From Nonomuraea coxensis DSM 45129 (GTDB lineage Bacteria; Actinomycetota; Actinomycetes; Streptosporangiales; Streptosporangiaceae), in contig NZ_CP068985.1 of assembly GCF_019397265.1 (NCBI RefSeq), positions 2,460,501 through 2,524,500 on the forward strand: a stretch of DNA of 64,000 bases, in the 5' to 3' direction. Below the pieces are notes generated by a model. That model saw nothing but the letters and a program-made list of their open reading frames with translations. It did no database searches and was not told the DNA's origin. Positions 24,550-33,329 of the stretch are shown one piece after another. The number at the start of each line of letters is the position of its first letter. The stretch's first letter is position 1. A program made the translations under genes and the position numbers.

Positions 24550-25314
24550 TCATACCGTCACGAAGTCGGCGATCACCACCGTGGCGTCCTCCTTCGGCTC
24601 GACCGCGGCGAGCTCGTCGTAGAGCCGGTCCAGGCACGACACGGGCGAGGCGCTGCCGGTCAGCAGCTCCGTCACGCGCTTGACGCCGAGCGCCCGTACG
24701 ACGCCGTCCGTCATCATCACCACCCGGTCGCCCGGCCGCACCGCCACCGCGCCGACCTCGGCGTTGAGCGCCGAGGGCCGGCCGAGCGCGCGCAGCGGCG
24801 GCCCGTCCTCGAAGGAGTGCGACGTGGTGAGCGGCGCCGGCGCCCCGCCGCGCGGGCAGTGCCAGATCGCGCCGTTGCCCACGTGGGCGAAGCGCAGGCG
24901 CGGGCTCTCACCGCCGTCGAGGACGATCACGTCCAGGGTGCCGGCCAGGTCCGGCATGGCCGGGTTGCGCAGCGCGGCGTTGCGTACCGCGCGATGCGCG
25001 GCCTGGACGTGCTCGTCCAGGTCCTGCTCGCGCGTGCCCCCGTGCTGCGGACGCCCCGCGATCACGGCCGCCAGCGCCAGGGCGGCGGCGACCTGGCCCG
25101 GCCCGGACCCGGCTCCGCCGTCGGCCGCCGCGATCAGCCGCTCCTGGATGACGTACGCGTCCGACGACCGCCCGTGCGAGCCCTCGAACGTGCCCCCCAC
25201 CGCCACCAGCCGCGGCCTGGTCACCGGCATGCCCGGCGGCCACTTCCCGCGCCTGCCCTGCACGGTCATCACGGACAGGCACCCGACCAGGATCGAGATC
25301 ACGAAGAACGTCAT
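24550..25314 (-). CDS. PP2C-like serine phosphatase domain protein with membrane anchor
   Basis: 254 residues. An N-terminal hydrophobic segment (MTFFVISILVGCLSVMTV) likely anchors it. The PP2C fold follows: VGGTFEGSHGRSSDAYVI, AAADGGAGSGPG, FAHVGNGAIW, VVMMTDGVVRALG and the final EDATVVIADF with the last metal Asp. The first GDxxG motif is eroded (ADGGAGSGPG, and no RxxNED at the start), so activity is uncertain. ATG 25314 has GGGAGGGGACC. Divergent from the kinase operon. Confidence 0.75.
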   Translation of the reverse strand: MTFFVISILVGCLSVMTVQGRRGKWPPGMPVTRPRLVAVGGTFEGSHGRSSDAYVIQERLIAAADGGAGSGPGQVAAALALAAVIAGRPQHGGTREQDLDEHVQAAHRAVRNAALRNPAMPDLAGTLDVIVLDGGESPRLRFAHVGNGAIWHCPRGGAPAPLTTSHSFEDGPPLRALGRPSALNAEVGAVAVRPGDRVVMMTDGVVRALGVKRVTELLTGSASPVSCLDRLYDELAAVEPKEDATVVIADFVTV

Positions 25315-25677
25315 GAGGTCCCCTCCCGCCGCGTCCCTCGCGGCACCCGCCAGTAGACGCTCCCGTCACACTGGACGGCTGACGGCCGATCGGCCGTCGT
25401 AGCGTTATGACGGCCTATTTCGGCACATGTCGACATGACGGCTGTTCGACCGTCGTGCCGGGAAAAGCGGCCCGGACCAGGGTGTGGAGGGGCGATGCAC
25501 GCCGCACCGAGCCGGCCCTAGGAAAAACAGCCATGCGACCCTTGACCCCGAACGCCGCGACGGCCGGGAACGTGCCTTACCGGTCATCAGGAAGAACACC
25601 TGACGTATCCTTTTTGCCCACCTTGAACTGCGTTATCGTGAGACCCGTCTTGTGCTCCCATCGTGTGCGGACGGCCC
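25315..25677. other. Divergent promoter region with palindromes
   Basis: 363 nt without a convincing gene. Contains the 18-nt palindrome GACGGCCGATCGGCCGTC (25381-25398) and the 12-nt CATGTCGACATG (25426-25437), plus a T-rich stretch (CCTTTTTG near 25608). These are candidates for operators of the phosphatase or kinase genes. Confidence 0.5.
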
Positions 25678-26832
25678 ATGTCTCACCCCCGCTCCACGAG
25701 GTACGACTCCGCGACCCGGCAGCTGGAGAAAGCCACCGCCAGAACGGCCGCGGGCGCGCGCAGCGCGGTGGGTGCGGTGGCGGTGGTCGCGGCCTCCTTC
25801 GGCGCCGTCCCGCCGGTCTCGCTCTCCTGGCTGGCGCCGCTGCTGGCGATCCACCTCGTGCTGACGGCGGGCTACGCGCGGGTGTGGTGGCGTACGGAGC
25901 TGGTGCCTCGCCGGCTGGTGGCCGCTGATGTGGCCGTCACGCTCGCGCTCTGCCTCGCCCAGCGCTTCCTGGTCGCCGAGGAGGCCCTCGCCAGCGGGGC
26001 GAGCTGGGTGTCCGGGCTGGTCACGATGACGATCGTCCTCGCCGGCATCGCCTGGCGGCCCGCCCTCGCCGTGCCCGTCGGCCTCGCCGTCGCCGGGGCG
26101 TTCGCGGCCGGCGTGCGCCTCGCCTCCGCCACGCAGGACGTCGTCGTGCCCACCGGCGTCCACCTCGTGCAACTGCTCGCCATCGTCATGCTGATGACGC
26201 TGCTGCGCCGCTCGTCCGCCGAGACCGACGCCTTCCTGGAGTGCAGCGTACGCGCCGAGATCGCGCTCATGGTCGAACGGCTGCGCCGCGAGGACCAGCT
26301 CAAGCAGGTCGGCAGCATCCACGAGACCGCGCTGCACACGCTCGGCATGGTCGGCCTCGGCACCTACGAGCGGCCCACGCCCACGCTCGCCGCGCAGGTC
26401 CGTACCGACCTCGCGGCGCTGGAGAAGCTGCGCGACACCCCCGGCGGCGACTCCGTGCCGATCGCCCTCGACGCCCTCCTGGACGAGGTCGCCGGGCGCG
26501 TCAAAGGGCTGGAGGTGCGGACCAGCCTCGTCCCCGAGACCGTGCCTGGCGACGTCGCCGAGCGCTTCGCCCGCGCCGTCACCGAGGCCCTGTCCAACGT
26601 CGCCCTGCACGCCGGCGTACGGGAGGCCGAGATCGTCTCCACCCGGCGCGGCGGCGAGATCGTCGTGGAGGTCGCCGACCGCGGGCGCGGCTTCGACCAG
26701 GACCGGCTGCCGCCCGACCGGTTCGGCGTGCGCGGCTCCATCCTCGACATGATGCGCTCGCTGCCCAACGGCGGCGCCCGCATCTCCTCCGGCGCCCAGG
26801 GCACCCGCGTCAGCCTGTGGTGGCGGCCATGA
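25678..26832 (+). CDS. Membrane sensor histidine kinase (NarL-type, HATPase_c)
   Basis: 384 residues from ATG 25678 (GTG 15 nt earlier is an alternative). Five to six hydrophobic segments (about 30-180) form the sensor. Then comes a coiled dimerisation region with a likely phosphoacceptor in GSIHETALHTLGMVG. The ATPase domain has an N-box TEALSNVALHA, a G1 box VEVADRGRGFD and a final G2 GAQGTRVSLWW. Resembles kinases paired with LuxR-type regulators. It overlaps the next gene by ATGA; the third gene is the cognate regulator. Signal sensed is unknown. Confidence 0.85.
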   Translation: MSHPRSTRYDSATRQLEKATARTAAGARSAVGAVAVVAASFGAVPPVSLSWLAPLLAIHLVLTAGYARVWWRTELVPRRLVAADVAVTLALCLAQRFLVAEEALASGASWVSGLVTMTIVLAGIAWRPALAVPVGLAVAGAFAAGVRLASATQDVVVPTGVHLVQLLAIVMLMTLLRRSSAETDAFLECSVRAEIALMVERLRREDQLKQVGSIHETALHTLGMVGLGTYERPTPTLAAQVRTDLAALEKLRDTPGGDSVPIALDALLDEVAGRVKGLEVRTSLVPETVPGDVAERFARAVTEALSNVALHAGVREAEIVSTRRGGEIVVEVADRGRGFDQDRLPPDRFGVRGSILDMMRSLPNGGARISSGAQGTRVSLWWRP

Positions 26833-27962
26833 CCGAGGAGATCGAGCAGGTCGCCCAGCGCTACGCGCGCTACACCGCGCTCGGCGCCGCCGTCATCGCG
26901 GCCGTCTGGCACCTCGGCTACGACCTGACCGTCACGCTCACCGGCTGGCAGTCCTTCCGCCTGCCCTGGCTCAACATGGCCGCCTGGCTCGCCTACACCG
27001 CCCTGTTCGCCGTCGCCCTGCGCTCGCTGGCCCGCGACTCGCGCGGCCCTGCCAGGATCCGCGAGCCGGCCGTCGCCGCCCTCGCCCTGGACGTCGCGGT
27101 GATCGCCGCGCTGCCGCCCCACGAGCTGCTCGGCATCAGCGACTGGGCGTGGGGCTCGGTCGGCTGGATCGGCGTCATGCTCGTGTGGGGCCGGCCCGGC
27201 TGGCGCGGCGAGCTGATCGCCTTCCTCGCCGGCAACGCCGCCATCATGCTGGCCGCCATGGCCGTCACCGGCACGCTCGACCGCGTCTCCGTCTCCAAGT
27301 ATCTGGTCGTCATCGTCGGCGGCATCACCATGCAGCTCGGCTACACGTGGGGCTGCCACCTGCTGCGCGCCCGCGCCGAGGACGCGGTCGTGCTGGCCCG
27401 CCGGCTCGCCGCCGACGACGCCCTGCGCGAGTCGGCCCAGCGCATCCACACCGACCGGCTGCGCAGGTACGCCGCCATCCGCGACGTCGCCGAGGAGCTG
27501 CTGCAGCAGCTCGCCGACGGCGCCGACCCCGGCGACCCCCGGGTGCGCGACGACTGCACGGCCGGCGCGATGCGGCTGCGCCGGCTCATCACCGAGCGCG
27601 AGGACGTGCCGGACGAGCTGGTCTCGGCGCTGCGCGAGCGCATCGAGGCGGCCGAGCGGCGCAAGGTGATGGTGACGGTGCCGCCGTTCGGCGAGTTCCT
27701 GCCGAGCCTGCCGGACGGCGTCCGCGAGGACCTGCTGCGGGCCCCGGTCCGGGCGCTCGACGGCGCGCGGACGCGGGCGCGCGTAACGGTGTCGGCCATG
27801 TCCACGATGGTGAGCGTGGCCGTGGTGGCCGACAACGACGACCTGCCGATCAGCCACACCCCCGTGCGGGAGCCGAGCGGCGTGGTCGTCACCTATCAGC
27901 GGCAGGGAGGGGAGGTATGGGTCAACAGCATCTGGCAGCGGAGCCCGGTGCCGAGCCGGTGA
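26829..27962 (+). CDS. Membrane protein related to the upstream kinase, degenerate (pseudokinase-like)
   Basis: 377 residues. About six hydrophobic segments (15-180), then a coiled helix (ARAEDAVVLARRLAADDALRESAQ) and a helical RRYAAIRDVAEELLQQLADG, where a kinase would have its dimerisation helix. A C-terminal domain (SAMSTMVSVAVVADNDDLPI) looks ATPase-like in layout, but I find no N-box or Gly-rich G-box. So it is probably an inactive partner kinase or accessory sensor. Sits between kinase and regulator, with overlaps on both sides. Inference from layout; no named family recognised. Confidence 0.6.
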   Translation: MTEEIEQVAQRYARYTALGAAVIAAVWHLGYDLTVTLTGWQSFRLPWLNMAAWLAYTALFAVALRSLARDSRGPARIREPAVAALALDVAVIAALPPHELLGISDWAWGSVGWIGVMLVWGRPGWRGELIAFLAGNAAIMLAAMAVTGTLDRVSVSKYLVVIVGGITMQLGYTWGCHLLRARAEDAVVLARRLAADDALRESAQRIHTDRLRRYAAIRDVAEELLQQLADGADPGDPRVRDDCTAGAMRLRRLITEREDVPDELVSALRERIEAAERRKVMVTVPPFGEFLPSLPDGVREDLLRAPVRALDGARTRARVTVSAMSTMVSVAVVADNDDLPISHTPVREPSGVVVTYQRQGGEVWVNSIWQRSPVPSR

Positions 27963-28633
27963 CGGTGGCCCTGGTGGAGGACCACCAGGTCGTGGTGGAC
28001 GGCGTCCGCTCCTGGTTCGGGCCGTCGCCGGGCCCGGTGGCGCTGGTCGCCCAGGGCCCCACCATCGAGGCCGTCCGCGGAGTGACCGCCGACGTGCTGC
28101 TGCTCGACCTCAACCTCAACGGCACGATGGTCATCGACCGGGTCTCCGAGCTGTGCCAGGGCGGGCAGCGGGTCATCGTCTTCTCCGAGCACGAGGAGCC
28201 GGAGACGGTGCGCGCCGTGCTCGACGCGGGAGCCTCGGCCTTCATCGGCAAGGGCCGCGCCACCCGCGAGTCGTGCCTGGAGACCATCCTGGAGGTCGCC
28301 GCCGACCGGCCCAGCGTCACGCCCCCGATGGCCCAGGCCATCGCCACCGACGAGCGCCCCCACCGGCCGCAGCTCTCCGACAAGGAGCGCGAGGCGCTGC
28401 TGTTCTGGTTCCAGTCGATGTCGAAGGCGTCGGTGGCGGCCCGGATGGGCATCAAGGAACGGACCGTGCGTCAGTACATCGACCGGGCCCGCGTGAAGTA
28501 CGCCGCCGCCGGCCGGCCCGCCCCCACCAAGGAGAAGCTGCTCATCTGCGCCATCCAGGACGGCCTCATCCAGCCCGACGAGGTGACCATCTACACGTCG
28601 CTGGCCGCCCGCACCTCTCCCGAACCCCACTGA
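27917..28633 (+). CDS. Two-component response regulator, LuxR/NarL-type
   Basis: 238 residues from ATG 27917, chosen for the strong GGGAGGGGAGG site. GTG 27959, overlapping the previous stop by GTGA, is an alternative and removes 14 residues. The receiver shows VALVEDHQVVVDGV, phosphoacceptor Asp in VLLLDLNLNG, switch Ser in VIVFSEHEE and Lys in AFIGKG. The C-terminal helix-turn-helix (LSDKEREALLFWF, ARMGIKERTVRQYIDRARVKY) is related to LuxR/sigma-4 folds. Cognate to the kinase two genes upstream. Confidence 0.87.
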   Translation: MGQQHLAAEPGAEPVTVALVEDHQVVVDGVRSWFGPSPGPVALVAQGPTIEAVRGVTADVLLLDLNLNGTMVIDRVSELCQGGQRVIVFSEHEEPETVRAVLDAGASAFIGKGRATRESCLETILEVAADRPSVTPPMAQAIATDERPHRPQLSDKEREALLFWFQSMSKASVAARMGIKERTVRQYIDRARVKYAAAGRPAPTKEKLLICAIQDGLIQPDEVTIYTSLAARTSPEPH

Positions 28634-28688
28634 AGCGCCTGGCCTCGGTCCTTCCGGCGGGAGGGGGCCGGCAGGGCCGAGGTCCAGG

Positions 28689-29250
28689 TCACGCGGCGAA
28701 CGCGGCGGGGTCGACAGCCAGGGGGAAGGGCCGGCTCAGCTCGGCGACGGACCCCGCCTTGTGCACGGCGGGCGGTCCGTAGGCGTCGCCGTCGAGCTCG
28801 TACACGTAGAGCGCGGGCCCCTCGTCCGGCTCGACCCGCCAGTAGACAGGCACGCGCGCCTGCGCGTAGCCGAGGGTCTTGTACCTCTTCGTCACGCATC
28901 CTGGTGCTCGGGCTGCCCACTTCGACGGCGAGCAGGAGGTCGGTCGGGCCGAACATGAGCCCGACCGTGTCCACGAGCTCGCGCGGCACGACGACGATGT
29001 CGGGGATGTAGAAGTCCCTGTCGCTGATGCGCAGGTTGACCGTCGGCAAGGTCGTCAGATGCGGCGGCTGGGCCTGCGCCAAGGCGAACAGCGCATTGCT
29101 GATGGACCGCTGATGGTAAGGAGTGGAGGCCGGGCTCACCAGCAGGTTCCCGTCACACAGCTCGTAACGCTTCCCGTCGTCGGGAAAGGTGAGCAGATCC
29201 TGGACTGTGCAGGAGGAATCGCGGGGACAGCCGGGCTCGATCGGCTCCAT
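28689..29250 (-). pseudogene. Uma2-family (DUF820) gene with frameshift
   Basis: The 5' part, in one frame from ATG 29250, has the Uma2 blocks DDGKRYELCDGNLLVSPAS, FYIPDIVVVPRELVD and LLLAVEVGSPSTRMRD. The 3' part continues in another frame: VTKRYKTLGYAQARVPVYWRV, then VYELDGDAYGPP. The switch falls at about 28890-28905, where SPSTR should read straight into the RVTKR-type helix. So there is a small deletion/insertion, or a sequencing error. Uma2 proteins have a PD-(D/E)xK nuclease-like fold and are multi-copy in actinomycetes, function unknown. Catalytic Asp (PDIVV) and Glu (AVEV) are both in the 5' part. Confidence 0.75.
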
Positions 29251-29499
29251 CGTGGTCACGTGCGCAGTATCCGCGACCTCGCCCGCGCTCACATGCGTTT
29301 TCACCGAGTTGATCACGCTGGGTGACCTGGCGGCGGTGAAAGTTTCACCTAGCTGGAAAGCCCTTTCCGCTGCTCACCCCCGGTCATCCCGAACCTGACA
29401 ACCGCGCTCACTTGGTGGCGGGCGACACGGTCAGATAACGTCCGGCCGGGAGCGCTCCTCGACACCGGAACCCCCCGACCGGAACACGGAGACCGCACT

Positions 29500-30165
29500 A
29501 TGCCCCGAGTCGCACCGAACCGCTGGGCGCTGCGCGCCCTGGCCCTGCTGATGTCCCTGGCGATGATCGTCGTCGTCCCGATGGCCGAGACCGCCTCCGC
29601 GCACGGCTCGGTCGTGGACCCGGCCTCGCGCAACTACGGCTGCTGGCTGCGCTGGGGCAGCGACTTCCAGAACCCGGCCATGGCCCAGCTCGACCCGATG
29701 TGCTGGCAGGCGTGGCAGGACAACACCAACGCCATGTGGAACTGGAACGGCCTCTACCGCGACAACGTCGGCGGCAACCACCAGGCCGCCATCCCCAACG
29801 GGCAGCTCTGCAGCGCCGGCCGGACCCAGGACGGCCGCTACCGCTCCATGGACACCCCCGGCGCCTGGACGGCGGCGGCCATGAGCAGCACCTTCAACAT
29901 CCGGCTCACCGACCAGGCCAGGCACGGCGCCGACTACATCCGGGTCTACATCACCCGCCAGGGCTACAACGCCCTGAACACGCCGCTCGGCTGGAACCAC
30001 CTGGAGCTGATCAAGGAGACCGGCAAGTACGCCCCCAGCGACACGTACATGATCAACGGGATCGGCAAGGGCTCGCGCACCGGCCGCCACGTCGTCTACA
30101 CGATCTGGAAGGCCTCGCACATGGACCAGACGTACTACTTCTGCAGCGACGTCACGTTCAGCTGA
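29500..30165 (+). CDS. Secreted AA10 lytic polysaccharide monooxygenase (chitin/cellulose-active type)
   Basis: 221 residues. Signal peptide MPRVAPNRWALRALALLMSL ending ASA, with cleavage leaving His35 as the mature N-terminus (HGSVVDPASRNYGCW). This His and His142 (QARHGADYIRVYIT) form the copper histidine brace. Six Cys are present and the C-terminal YYFCSDVTFS carries the aromatic axial position. No extra carbohydrate-binding module, so a single-domain AA10. Oxidatively cleaves chitin or cellulose outside the cell. Monocistronic. Confidence 0.93.
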   Translation: MPRVAPNRWALRALALLMSLAMIVVVPMAETASAHGSVVDPASRNYGCWLRWGSDFQNPAMAQLDPMCWQAWQDNTNAMWNWNGLYRDNVGGNHQAAIPNGQLCSAGRTQDGRYRSMDTPGAWTAAAMSSTFNIRLTDQARHGADYIRVYITRQGYNALNTPLGWNHLELIKETGKYAPSDTYMINGIGKGSRTGRHVVYTIWKASHMDQTYYFCSDVTFS

Positions 30166-30241
30166 GCCTCCCCGGCCCCTGGCAAGACCCCCGCCGGGCG
30201 CGGTCCGCCGCGTCCGGCGTCCGGGCGGTTCACTCTTCGAC

Positions 30242-30544
30242 TCACTCTTCGACGCACCCGCACGGCGCCGTGACCAGCGTCCCGGCCTCCTCGTCCACGT
30301 GCGCCACCGTCCGCGCGCCCATGCAGGCCCGGCAGCCCAGCGCAGCCGCGACGTACGGGTCCGTCCACACCTTGTGCTTCCAGGCCGGCGGCGGCGCCGG
30401 GGGCGGCATGGTGCCACGTTCGGCCGGCTCGTTCGATCCGCCCACCTGGCCGCGGCCACCGCAAAACCGGCACGCGAGGAACAGCGGGCCGAGCACCTGG
30501 CCGCGTTCGCCACCGCACTCGGGGCAGACGATGGGATCCGTCAC
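30242..30544 (-). CDS. Small multi-CxxC zinc-ribbon protein
   Basis: 100 residues with three paired-Cys knuckles: CPECGGERG, CRFCGGRG and CRACMG plus CGC near the C-terminus. They are separated by a Pro-rich linker (MPPPAPPPAWKHK). The CxxCxGxG-like spacing resembles the DnaJ cysteine-rich domain. Its ATG overlaps the stop of the upstream mini-protein (ATGA). Likely binds two zinc ions. Function not recognised. Confidence 0.65.
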   Translation of the reverse strand: MTDPIVCPECGGERGQVLGPLFLACRFCGGRGQVGGSNEPAERGTMPPPAPPPAWKHKVWTDPYVAAALGCRACMGARTVAHVDEEAGTLVTAPCGCVEE

Positions 30545-30684
30545 CTACGGCCGGTCCCGCTGCACGTCGCGCACTGTACCCATCTGCGTTCCTGGTCCTT
30601 CTTGCCGTTGAGCTCCATCCACTCGCCGCCCGCGCCGAGGCAGGTTCGGCAGATCGGAGGTTCGTCATCCTCGCTCTTGCCCAT
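30541..30684 (-). CDS. Mini zinc-knuckle protein (47 residues)
   Basis: From ATG 30684: CRTCLGAGGEW and CATCSGTGRR, i.e. two DnaJ-type CxxCxGxG motifs around a short linker MELNGKKDQERRW, enough for one zinc site. ATGA overlap with the next zinc-ribbon gene. No clear Shine-Dalgarno; an in-frame start further upstream (to 30825) is possible. Confidence 0.55.
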   Translation of the reverse strand: MGKSEDDEPPICRTCLGAGGEWMELNGKKDQERRWVQCATCSGTGRR

Positions 30685-30784
30685 ACCCGGACGGTAGCCG
30701 AGCCAACGCGCCCCGTCTGTCACTCGGGTGGGAGGGAGCCTGTATCGAGCCGGGTTCGGCAACCCTGGCCCCGTCATTGACGGG

Positions 30785-30895
30785 TCACTGCCTGATGAAC
30801 GTCCACCGGCCGTCAGCGTGAACACCGATCAGGACCGTGCCATCCGGGAGCAGCACCTCGCCCCGGTAGGAGCCGATCTCGTCGACGCACAGGGG
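30785..30895 (-). pseudogene. 3' remnant of an unidentified gene
   Basis: The minus-strand frame ending at TGA 30785 reads LCVDEIGSYRGEVLLPDG then TVLIGVHADGRWTFIRQ, which looks like genuine coding sequence (beta-rich C-terminus). The frame has a stop about 55 codons upstream of its end and no good start. Probably a truncated gene; family unknown. Confidence 0.3.
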
Positions 30896-30994
30896 CCAGT
30901 GTGGGGCGCGAGGTTGCCGGGTCGCCGCACGGGGTACTGGCCTTGGCGTTCACCGCCGACCGCCCCCCGGCTCGCCCGACCTGATGGACCGTTC

Positions 30995-32062
30995 ATGACC
31001 TTTCCCACGTTCGTCTCCACCGAGCTCGACCCCCGCGCCCGCGGCAAGGAGCTCGGCGCGGCCCGGCGCGCGGCCGTCGCCGCCAACTTCGCCGGCTACG
31101 CCGACCTGTTCGCCGCCGCCGGGGCGCGGGCGTCGCGGGTTCGGGCGTGGGGTGAGCGGGCGCTCGACAGCAGCGCGGCCTGGGCGCCGCGGCTGGCCGA
31201 GGAGATCGCCGGGATCGCCTCCGGCGCCGGGCTGGAGCCGTGGCAGGTGGCCGTGGTCAACGCCCGTACGGAGATCCTGGCTGCTGTGGACGCGACCGGC
31301 GAGGGGGAGTGCTCGACCTCCGTCGTGCTGCCCGGCTCCGGCGGCGCGCCGCGGACCGTCCAGACGTGGGACTGGCACGACCACCTGCGCGACGCGCCCA
31401 TGCTGTGGGAGCTGGAGCCGTTCGCCGGGCACGTGGTGCGTACGTTCACCGAGGCCGGGGCGCTGGCCAAGATCGGGGTGAACACGGCCGGGCTCGGCAT
31501 CCACTTCAACCTCCTGCGTCACCGCTCCGACCATGACGGCATCGGCGTGCCGGTGCACCTGATCGCCCGCCGCATCCTGGACGAGGCCGCCACCGCCGAG
31601 GAGGCCGCCGCCCTCGCCCGTTCGGCCACGGTCTCGGCCTCCACCGTCATCACCGTCGTCACGGCGCGGGCGGCGGCCTCGATCGAGATGTCCCCGGCCG
31701 GGGTCGCCGTCGTGCCGAGCGGCCCGGACGGCGTCCTGCAGCACTGCAACCACTTCCTCGACGCGGCCCTCGCGGAGGAGGAGCGGCACTCCAGCGACCG
31801 GCCCACCACGTACGAGCGGCTGCGGCACCTCAACGCCCACGTCGCGGAGCTGAGCGCGGCGGACCCGACCGCCCGCGCCCGCGCCATGCTCGGCCACGCA
31901 CCCGGTCACGCCCCCGTCTGCGCCCACCCCGACCTGACCCAGCCGATCCACCAGCGGTGGGAGACGCTCGCCACGATCGCGCTCGACCTGCCCGCCGCGC
32001 GGCTGCGGGTGCACCGGGGCGGCCCCTGCCGGGTGGCGGAGGAGACCTGGCAGGTCTTCTAG
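30995..32062 (+). CDS. C45-type acyltransferase / Ntn hydrolase (acyl-CoA:6-APA acyltransferase-like)
   Basis: 355 residues from ATG 30995 (MTFPTFVSTELDPRARGKEL). Nucleophile region GEGECSTSVVLPG, where self-cleavage before Cys would expose the N-terminal nucleophile. Then QTWDWHDHL, GLGIHFNLLRHR, and QHCNHFLDAAL, the usual C45/NAAA blocks. C45 enzymes hydrolyse or transfer acyl groups on amides and peptides. Substrate unknown. The next gene, a CoA-transferase, is 52 nt downstream with its own promoter-like element. Confidence 0.85.
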   Translation: MTFPTFVSTELDPRARGKELGAARRAAVAANFAGYADLFAAAGARASRVRAWGERALDSSAAWAPRLAEEIAGIASGAGLEPWQVAVVNARTEILAAVDATGEGECSTSVVLPGSGGAPRTVQTWDWHDHLRDAPMLWELEPFAGHVVRTFTEAGALAKIGVNTAGLGIHFNLLRHRSDHDGIGVPVHLIARRILDEAATAEEAAALARSATVSASTVITVVTARAAASIEMSPAGVAVVPSGPDGVLQHCNHFLDAALAEEERHSSDRPTTYERLRHLNAHVAELSAADPTARARAMLGHAPGHAPVCAHPDLTQPIHQRWETLATIALDLPAARLRVHRGGPCRVAEETWQVF

Positions 32063-32114
32063 CGGGTGCCCCGGTACGAGCCGGGCGGTGCGCTCCGGTT
32101 AGGGTGCGTTGACC

Positions 32115-33263
32115 ATGAATGTTCCGGAGGGCGCCCTCGACGGGCTGCTGGTGGCCGATTTCAGCCGGGTGCTGGCCGGCCCGTACGCCACGATGCTGCT
32201 GGCCGACCTCGGGGCCGAGGTCGTCAAGGTGGAACGGCCGGGCGCCGGGGACGACACTCGCGAGTGGGGGCCGCCGTACGGGCCGGGCGGCGAGGCCACG
32301 TACTTCCTGGGCGTCAACCGCAACAAGCGCTCCATCGCGCTCGACCTGCGGGCGGACGCCGAGGTGGCGCGGGCGCTCGCGGCCCGCGCGGACGTCCTGG
32401 TGGAGAACTTCCGCCCCGGCACGATGGACCGGCTCGGCCTCGGCTACGACGCGCTGCGCGAGCTCAATCCCGGGCTCGTCTACTGCTCGATCACCGGCTT
32501 CGGCTCCGGCGCCGGGGCCGAACTGCCCGGGTACGACCTCATCGCGCAGGCCGTCGGCGGCCTGATGAGCGTCACCGGCGACCCGGACGGCCCCGGCACG
32601 AAGGCGGGCGTGGCGCTGGTGGACGTGATCACCGGCCTGCACGCCGCGCTCGGCGTCATGGCCGCCCTGCGTCACCGCGAGCGTACGGGTGAGGGGCAGC
32701 GCGTCGAGGTCTCGCTCCTGTCGTCGCTGCTGTCGGCGCTCACCAACCACGCCTCCGCGTACGCCGCCGCCGGCGTGGTGCCGCGGGCGATGGGCAACCG
32801 GCATCCGAGCATCGTTCCGTACGAGGTGTTCGAGACCGCCGACCGGCCGCTCGTCATCGCCGCGGGGAACGATCGCCAGTTCCAGGTTCTCTGCCGCGTG
32901 CTCGACCGCCCCGACCTGGCCGCCGACCCCCGCTACGCCACCAACGCCGGCCGCGTCACCGCCCGCGCCGATCTGGTGGACGAGCTCAACGCCGCGCTGC
33001 GCGGCCGGCCGGCGGACGCCTGGTTCGAGCTGCTCACGGCCGCCGGCGTGCCGTGCGGGCCGATCAACGACCTGTCCGCCGCGTTCGCGCTCGCCGCGGA
33101 CCTCGGCCTGGAGCCCGCCGTGGACCTCGACGGCGTCGGCCAGGTCGCGAACCCCATCCGCCTCGCCGAGACCCCGCCCTCCTACCGCCGCCGCCCGCCC
33201 GCTCTCGGCGCGGACGAGGCGTGGGTGCGCGCGCTCCTGGAGGGCGATCAGGGCCGGGAGTAA
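32115..33263 (+). CDS. Class III CoA-transferase (CaiB/BaiF family)
   Basis: 382 residues from ATG 32115 (TTG two codons upstream is an alternative). Family blocks in order: VADFSRVLAGPYATMLLADL, EVVKVERPGAGDDTR, VLVENFRPGTMDRLGLGY, the catalytic Asp in PGYDLIAQAVGGLMS, and VSLLSSLLSAL. Moves CoA between acyl groups. There is no Shine-Dalgarno, but TAGGGT lies 9 nt before the ATG, so the mRNA may be leaderless. Substrate unknown. Confidence 0.9.
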   Translation: MNVPEGALDGLLVADFSRVLAGPYATMLLADLGAEVVKVERPGAGDDTREWGPPYGPGGEATYFLGVNRNKRSIALDLRADAEVARALAARADVLVENFRPGTMDRLGLGYDALRELNPGLVYCSITGFGSGAGAELPGYDLIAQAVGGLMSVTGDPDGPGTKAGVALVDVITGLHAALGVMAALRHRERTGEGQRVEVSLLSSLLSALTNHASAYAAAGVVPRAMGNRHPSIVPYEVFETADRPLVIAAGNDRQFQVLCRVLDRPDLAADPRYATNAGRVTARADLVDELNAALRGRPADAWFELLTAAGVPCGPINDLSAAFALAADLGLEPAVDLDGVGQVANPIRLAETPPSYRRRPPALGADEAWVRALLEGDQGRE

Positions 33264-33329
33264 CGCCGGGGGCGCGTCGAAGGATGTTCTCCATAATCGG
33301 CGCGGTCTCCGGGACGGACGGTTTGGAAC

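Noticed and set aside
25678..28633. DosS/DosR two-component system for the dormancy boxes
   Set aside because: The kinase has membrane helices and no GAF haem domains, and the regulator helix-turn-helix is not clearly DosR-like; linkage would be speculation.
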